Shown one piece after another: positions 6,175 through 9,139 of a stretch of DNA of 9,139 bases. The stretch spans positions 1 to 9,139 of the forward strand of contig JBEBHE010000190.1 of NCBI GenBank assembly GCA_040081205.1. Reading direction: 5' to 3'. Positions within the stretch are counted from its first letter, which is position 1. Every line of letters begins with the position of its first letter. The translations under genes were made by a program, and so were the position numbers. Source of the stretch: UBA5216 sp040081205. GTDB taxonomy: Bacteria > Pseudomonadota > Gammaproteobacteria > Burkholderiales > SG8-41. Under the pieces are notes generated by a model, which ran no database searches, was not told the DNA's origin, and saw nothing but the letters and a program-made list of their open reading frames with translations.

Positions 6175-6789
6175 TTACCGCACATGCTTGCCCACCTTCC
6201 AGCCACTTTTTGCCAGATGTGTCTCACCGACGTGGATGGGTTCTTCCTCTAGCGGCGTGGCCATAGTGTCGTTCCAGCGGTTCATGAAGCCGAACATGGA
6301 AATCACCGCTACGATTTCGACAATCTGGCCTTCACTCCAGTAACGCTTTAGATCTGCGAACTGGTCGTCTGTGACTTCATTCGGTTGTGCCGCGCCAGCA
6401 ATCGCTACTTCAAGCGCTGCGCGTTCCGCCGCAGAGAACAACGCGCTGGTGCGGAATTCCCACACCGACTCAAGTTTTTTGTCTTCTATACCCAGATGGA
6501 GCGCCGCCCCAGCCGTATGCGCCATTCAGTAGTGACAGCCGTGCGCGCGGCTAGCGACGTGCGCAAGCATGCGTTTGAAGCCTACCGGCACTTCGCTCGC
6601 CGGATCCCAAATCGCCGCAGCCAATTGCGATAGCGCCTGCACGATTTTTGGTTTGCGCTGCATGATGAGCACGCTGTTGGGCACAAACCCCAGTACTTTC
6701 ACATAGGTCTGAAACGCACCGGCAAGCTCCGGTGTTGTTTCTTGGGGTAGCGGCGCAATGCGTGGATCAGGTTTTTTAGCGGCGTTCAT
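6175..6789 (-). CDS. AhpD-like (carboxymuconolactone decarboxylase family) selenoprotein, CxxU
   Basis: Read through an in-frame TGA at codon 88, this is a 204-residue all-helical AhpD-like protein. The first part has the family's leader (PELAGAFQTYVKVLGFVPNS, then an Arg-Lys-Pro turn and SQLAAAIWD) and the helix KRMLAHVASRAHGC. The redox motif is Cys85-His-Tyr-Sec88 followed by Met-Ala-His91-Thr; cysteine homologues read GCxYCxAH. After it come SVWEFRTSALFSAAERAALE, DLKRYWSEGQIVEIVAVIS and MFGFMNRWNDTMATP, the normal C-terminal half. AhpD proteins are thiol peroxidases/reductants that can serve AhpC; related uncharacterised proteins are common. The ATG at 6789 follows AGGAG by 8 nt; an in-frame GTG upstream overlaps that site and is unlikely. 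It lies 37 bp after a Bug gene. The downstream half begins with ATG directly after the TGA, which would mislead a gene finder into two genes, but that ATG lies inside the redox motif. Confidence 0.87.
6493..6515 (-). promoter_or_regulatory. Bacterial SECIS hairpin of the AhpD-like gene
   Basis: After the UGA the mRNA can form CGG-C-UGGGGC-GGC-GCUCCA-U-CUG: six base pairs (one G.U), a C.U mismatch, then three more pairs (one G.U), closed by a 3-nt loop. The loop starts 21 nt after the UGA and its first base is G. The geometry agrees well with bacterial SECIS elements. Confidence 0.78.
6526..6528 (-). other. In-frame UGA read as selenocysteine (Sec88) in the AhpD-like gene
   Basis: The context is GGC TGT CAC TAC TGA ATG GCG CAT, giving G-C-H-Y-U-M-A-H. 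TGA replaces the second Cys of the family's CxxC motif, and coherent family sequence continues on both sides. Confidence 0.87.
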
Positions 6790-6797
6790 GCATGACA

Positions 6798-6803
6798 CTC
6801 CTG
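6798..6803 (-). promoter_or_regulatory. Ribosome binding site of the AhpD-like gene
   Basis: CAGGAG ends 8 nt before the in-frame ATG at 6789. A second ATG at 6793 is out of frame, and the in-frame GTG at 6798 overlaps the site itself, so 6789 is the best start. Confidence 0.65.
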
Positions 6804-6826
6804 TTTGAAATTTTGACTTGAAATAT

Positions 6827-7816
6827 TCAGGGCGCGTTGCCCTTGATTCCCGCGGTTCGCACTACCTTGCCCCAGCGCGCCGATTCGCCCCTGAATAAGG
6901 CTGTCGTCTGATCCGGCGATAAAGGCTCGGGTAACGTGGCGCCCAGCGATGCATACACCTTGCGCACTTCCGGCGAAGCGAGTACCTGCGTTACACCCGT
7001 GTTGATTTTGTCGATCACGGATCGTTGCGTAGCGGTGGGCGCCATGATGGCGAAGATGCTGGTTACATCGTATTCGGGCGCACTCAACTGCTCTGCAAGC
7101 GTGGGCAAGTCCGGCAGTTCGTCGGCGCGGCGCTTGCTGGCCACGCCCAGCGCGCGCAGTTTGCCTGCCTTGATATGCGGCGTGGCAATGGCGATGCCGG
7201 GCCAATACAGCGACGTTTCACCGGACAGCAGCCCGGTCAAAGCCGGTCCGCCGCCTTTGTACGGGACATGCAAAAAAGTCACGCCGGTCATTTGCTGAAA
7301 CAGCTCGCCCGCCATGTGCGGCATGCTGCCGGTGCCGAAAGTGGCATAGGCGATTTCCGTCGGTCGCGACTTGGCCAGCGCAATGACATCGCGCGTGTTC
7401 CTGACTGGCAGCGACGGATGCGCCACCATGATGTGCTGCACAGCGCCCAACAGCGCAATCATCGCCAGATCGCGCGACGTGTCATAGTTCATTTTGCCGA
7501 ACACAAGTGGATTGATCGCATGCGTTTGCAGCCCGTCAACCAATAGGGTGTAACCATCGGGCGCCGCACGCACCACCTGCTCGGAACCGATCATGCCGTT
7601 GGCGCCGCCGCGGTTATCCACCAACATCTGCTGCGTCCAGGATTGCGTCAGTCGCTGCGCGACCACGCGCGTGAGCACGTCTATGTTGCCGCCGGCAGCC
7701 CACGGCACCACAAGACGCACAGTTTTATCAGGATACGGCTTTTCTACTTGCGCCGTCGCATGCAGGCTGACGCACAATCCCAGTGCCGCAGCCATTGGCT
7801 TTATCAATTGTTTCAC
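6827..7816 (-). CDS. Bug/TctC-family periplasmic solute-binding protein (first gene of the run)
   Basis: A 329-residue receptor. The GTG at 7816 is chosen because GGAGGAG lies just upstream and because it gives a compact signal peptide (about residues 1-22, VKQLIKPMAAALGLCVSLHA, then TA before the cleavage point) with a mature start QVEKPYPDK. Extending the ORF upstream to 7903 would add 29 hydrophilic residues before the signal and cross the operator region. The N-terminal loop is atypical: PWAAGGNIDVLTR at about 38-50 where the other three paralogues here have P-F/Y-PPGG. MLVDNRGGANGMIGSEQVVR, AAPDGYTLLV, AHPSLPVRNTRDV, FGTGSMPHMAGELFQQM and HVPYKGGGPALTGLL follow in family order. As the promoter-proximal gene of the run it is probably the most expressed. 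The changed loop suggests a ligand different from those of its paralogues. Confidence 0.92.
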   Translation of the reverse strand: MKQLIKPMAAALGLCVSLHATAQVEKPYPDKTVRLVVPWAAGGNIDVLTRVVAQRLTQSWTQQMLVDNRGGANGMIGSEQVVRAAPDGYTLLVDGLQTHAINPLVFGKMNYDTSRDLAMIALLGAVQHIMVAHPSLPVRNTRDVIALAKSRPTEIAYATFGTGSMPHMAGELFQQMTGVTFLHVPYKGGGPALTGLLSGETSLYWPGIAIATPHIKAGKLRALGVASKRRADELPDLPTLAEQLSAPEYDVTSIFAIMAPTATQRSVIDKINTGVTQVLASPEVRKVYASLGATLPEPLSPDQTTALFRGESARWGKVVRTAGIKGNAP

Positions 7817-7819
7817 AGG

Positions 7820-7826
7820 CTCCTCC
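7820..7826 (-). promoter_or_regulatory. Strong ribosome binding site deciding a GTG start
   Basis: GGAGGAG followed by CCT and GTG. It is the best Shine-Dalgarno in the window and fixes the start of the first Bug gene at 7816, not at an upstream codon. Confidence 0.75.
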
Positions 7827-7842
7827 GAGCATTTGTATTTTT

Positions 7843-7868
7843 TGCTGTAAATGGATGCTGTAAATGGA
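7843..7868. repeat. Perfect tandem 13-bp direct repeat in the divergent intergenic region
   Basis: TGCTGTAAATGGA occurs twice without a gap (7843-7855 and 7856-7868). It lies in the presumed 5' untranslated leader of the minus-strand run, between the operator-like palindrome and the ribosome binding site. It may be a simple duplication or a pair of direct binding sites. Confidence 0.9.
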
Positions 7869-7876
7869 GAATTAAT

Positions 7877-7905
7877 ATGGTAATTGTGTACCATGTGGTT
7901 CACAA
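7877..7905 (-). promoter_or_regulatory. Candidate sigma70 promoter for the minus-strand run
   Basis: On the minus strand TTGTGA (7905-7900) and TACCAT (7882-7877) are separated by 17 nt, each matching the consensus at four of six positions. It lies about 60 bp upstream of the first gene and overlaps the palindrome, as a regulated promoter would. The match is moderate and no other evidence supports the start site. Confidence 0.35.
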
Positions 7906-7906
7906 T
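7883..7906. promoter_or_regulatory. 24-bp palindrome, probable operator between divergent Bug genes
   Basis: The site reads ATTGTG-T-ACCA-TG-TGGT-T-CACAAT. Ten of the eleven positions in each arm pair. Size and symmetry suit a dimeric regulator; ATTGTN-type half-sites are reminiscent of GntR-family (FCD) operators, but the regulator itself is not in the window. A second, overlapping inverted repeat is ATGGTA-ATTGTG-TACCAT (7877-7894). Its place between two divergent binding-protein genes suggests control of both directions. Confidence 0.6.
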
Positions 7907-7945
7907 GGCAAATCAAGAACAGGGAAACAGAAAGGTTGGAAGGGA

Positions 7946-8965
7946 ATGATCCTTGGCGAGAGGCGTTTAGTCTGCTGGGCACTGTTACGGCGTGGTATTG
8001 GCTCGGGAATTTCAATTTTTCGAGCAGCCCTGGCTGGTGCGCTATTGGTAGGATCGGCGGTGAGTGCCGCTCAGACCTTTCCGATACGTCCGGTGCGCGT
8101 AGTTGTTCCGTATCCGCCGGGCGGGCCCAACGACATCGTTGCCCGAATAGCGGCGCAGCGGTTGCCCGAGATCTGGCAGCAGACCGTGGTCGTCGATAAT
8201 CGCAGTGGCGCCGGCGGTAATATCGGGATGGAACTGGTCGCCAAGTCCTCTCCCGACGGCTATACCGTATGCGTCGTTTCCACCGCATTTGTGGTCAATC
8301 CCACCCTGTATTCTCGGGCGGGCTACGATCCAATCAGAGATTTTGTTCCAGTCACGCACGCTGCGTCGTCCGCGTTGATTGCTTTTGCGCATCCATCGCT
8401 GCCGGTACGAAACATGGCTGAACTGGCGAAGTTGGCCAAGACGCGTTCACTCAACTATGCATCGCCTTCGGCCGGAACCACCGGCCACCTGGGAGGAGAG
8501 CTGTTCAACATGATGGCCGGTACCACCATTCAGCACATACCCTATAAGGGCGCGGCACTGGCGATTACCGACGTCATTGCCGGGCAGGTGCAGGTGGGCA
8601 TCACGGCGCTGCCGCCGGTGGTCCCCCATGTCAAGTCCGGCGCACTCAAGGCGCTCGGTGTCACCCGACTCAAACGTGAAATGTCTCTGCCAGACGTGCC
8701 AACGGTTGCGGAGGTCGGATTTCCAGGGTACGACGTGGATAACATGATCGGCATTCTGGCGCCAGCGGGTACATCACCATCGGTAACAGCGCTACTTCAG
8801 GCCGGGTTTGCCAAAGCGATCCACGCGCCGCAGTCACGCGACAAACTCATCGCGATAGGATTCGAGCCTATCGCTGGACCGTCGGTTGATTTCTCCGTTT
8901 ATATTAAATCCGAGATAAAAAAATGGATCAACGTGATTAAAGTTTCCGGCGCGAAAATTGAGTGA
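7946..8965 (+). CDS. Bug/TctC-family periplasmic solute-binding protein, divergently transcribed
   Basis: A 339-residue receptor from the ATG at 7946, slightly long because of an extended N-terminus of about 40 residues with a hydrophobic core (FRAALAGALLVGSAVSA) before the mature start AQTFPIRPVRVVV. The binding loop PYPPGGPNDIVAR is at about 55-67. VVVDNRSGAGGNIGMELVAK, SPDGYTVCVV, YDPIRDFVPVT, AHPSLPVRNMAEL, GTTGHLGGELFNMMAG and HIPYKGAAL follow in family order. The start is not certain. ATG 7877 has GGAG at a good distance but would place the palindromic operator inside the gene and give a 66-residue leader; ATG 7946 has GGAAGGGA almost touching it. A start nearer the hydrophobic core is possible but no ATG is there. 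It is the only Bug gene on this strand and shares the regulatory region with the six-gene run. Confidence 0.9.
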   Translation: MILGERRLVCWALLRRGIGSGISIFRAALAGALLVGSAVSAAQTFPIRPVRVVVPYPPGGPNDIVARIAAQRLPEIWQQTVVVDNRSGAGGNIGMELVAKSSPDGYTVCVVSTAFVVNPTLYSRAGYDPIRDFVPVTHAASSALIAFAHPSLPVRNMAELAKLAKTRSLNYASPSAGTTGHLGGELFNMMAGTTIQHIPYKGAALAITDVIAGQVQVGITALPPVVPHVKSGALKALGVTRLKREMSLPDVPTVAEVGFPGYDVDNMIGILAPAGTSPSVTALLQAGFAKAIHAPQSRDKLIAIGFEPIAGPSVDFSVYIKSEIKKWINVIKVSGAKIE

Positions 8966-9053
8966 GCCGACAACGATATATCGAAATTACAGGGTTTCAT
9001 TGGTTCGCCTTACGAATTCGAGCAAGTCCGAAATTCCAATCGAGAGGCTGTAA

Positions 9054-9139
9054 ATGATCAGATTTGCGATGGTTCTTGTGCCGGCATTGCTTTGCGTTGC
9101 CGGATACATGAGATTTGAACTGACTGCGTGCGTAATACC
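9054..9139 (+). CDS. Start of an unidentified ORF with hydrophobic N-terminus, cut by the window end
   Basis: An ATG preceded by GAGAGG at 6-nt spacing opens a frame that is unbroken to the end of the window (28 codons). The first residues MIRFAMVLVPALLCVAGYM resemble a signal peptide or a membrane anchor. The rest is missing, so no family can be named. The 88 bp between it and the upstream Bug gene hold no clear terminator, so cotranscription is possible. Confidence 0.35.
   Translation, partial: MIRFAMVLVPALLCVAGYMRFELTACVI

Noticed and set aside
6175..6525. Independent gene beginning with the ATG right after the TGA at 6526
   Set aside because: That ATG lies in the middle of the AhpD redox motif (GCHY-stop-MAHT) and has no ribosome binding site; Sec read-through gives one complete protein of family length.
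882..6789. The three TGA codons as sequencing errors, pseudogenes, or a code in which TGA means Trp or Gly
   Set aside because: All three fall on redox Cys columns with SECIS-like hairpins after them. Other genes here use TGA as a normal terminator (both Bug genes ending at 1743 and 6827, and the genes ending at 743 and 8965), so a general reassignment is excluded.
7643..7945. Upstream extension of the divergent Bug gene to 7643
   Set aside because: The added residues are antisense to the neighbouring Bug gene, cross the intergenic operator, and would put a long charged segment before the signal peptide.

Overview
The window looks like a chromosomal segment from a GC-rich betaproteobacterium, most probably Burkholderiales. 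The main reason is that it holds four paralogous Bug/TctC-type periplasmic solute-binding proteins with no TctA/TctB membrane partners, which is typical of that group. No rRNA, tRNA, CRISPR array, IS element or phage gene was seen.

The central observation is that three genes are interrupted by a single in-frame TGA lying exactly where the protein family has a redox-active cysteine. Each TGA is followed 16-20 nt later by a hairpin with a G in the first or second loop position, which is the layout of a bacterial SECIS element. I therefore annotate three selenoproteins: a peroxiredoxin-like protein (882-1358, WUPYC), a glycine/sarcosine/betaine reductase selenoprotein B-family protein (2754-3989, UPKC) and an AhpD-like protein (6175-6789, GCHYU). 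A standard pipeline would split each into two short ORFs or call it a pseudogene. No selA, selB, selC or selD gene lies in the window, so the Sec machinery must be elsewhere in the genome if the reading is right.

Layout: 15-743 (+) is a two-repeat dimeric alpha/beta-barrel (EthD-like) protein of unknown function. It converges on the Sec peroxiredoxin-like gene (882-1358, -). A 384-bp stretch without a recognisable gene follows. From 7816 down to 1743 there is a compact minus-strand run, probably one operon, in the order Bug receptor (6827-7816), Sec AhpD-like (6175-6789), old-yellow-enzyme-type flavin oxidoreductase (5005-6156), Bug receptor (4037-5005), Sec GrdB-like protein (2754-3989), Bug receptor (1743-2714). 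Gaps are -1 to 47 bp. A fourth Bug gene (7946-8965, +) is transcribed divergently. The intergenic region between the divergent genes carries a 24-bp near-perfect palindrome that looks like an operator, and a tandem 13-bp repeat. A short ORF with a hydrophobic N-terminus begins at 9054 and runs off the end.

How the parts may work together (inference): the Bug proteins would capture one or more small organic anions in the periplasm, and the flavin oxidoreductase plus the Sec AhpD-like and GrdB-like proteins would carry out reductive or thiol/selenol chemistry on the imported compound, or protect against peroxides formed during its turnover. The substrate cannot be read from the sequence.
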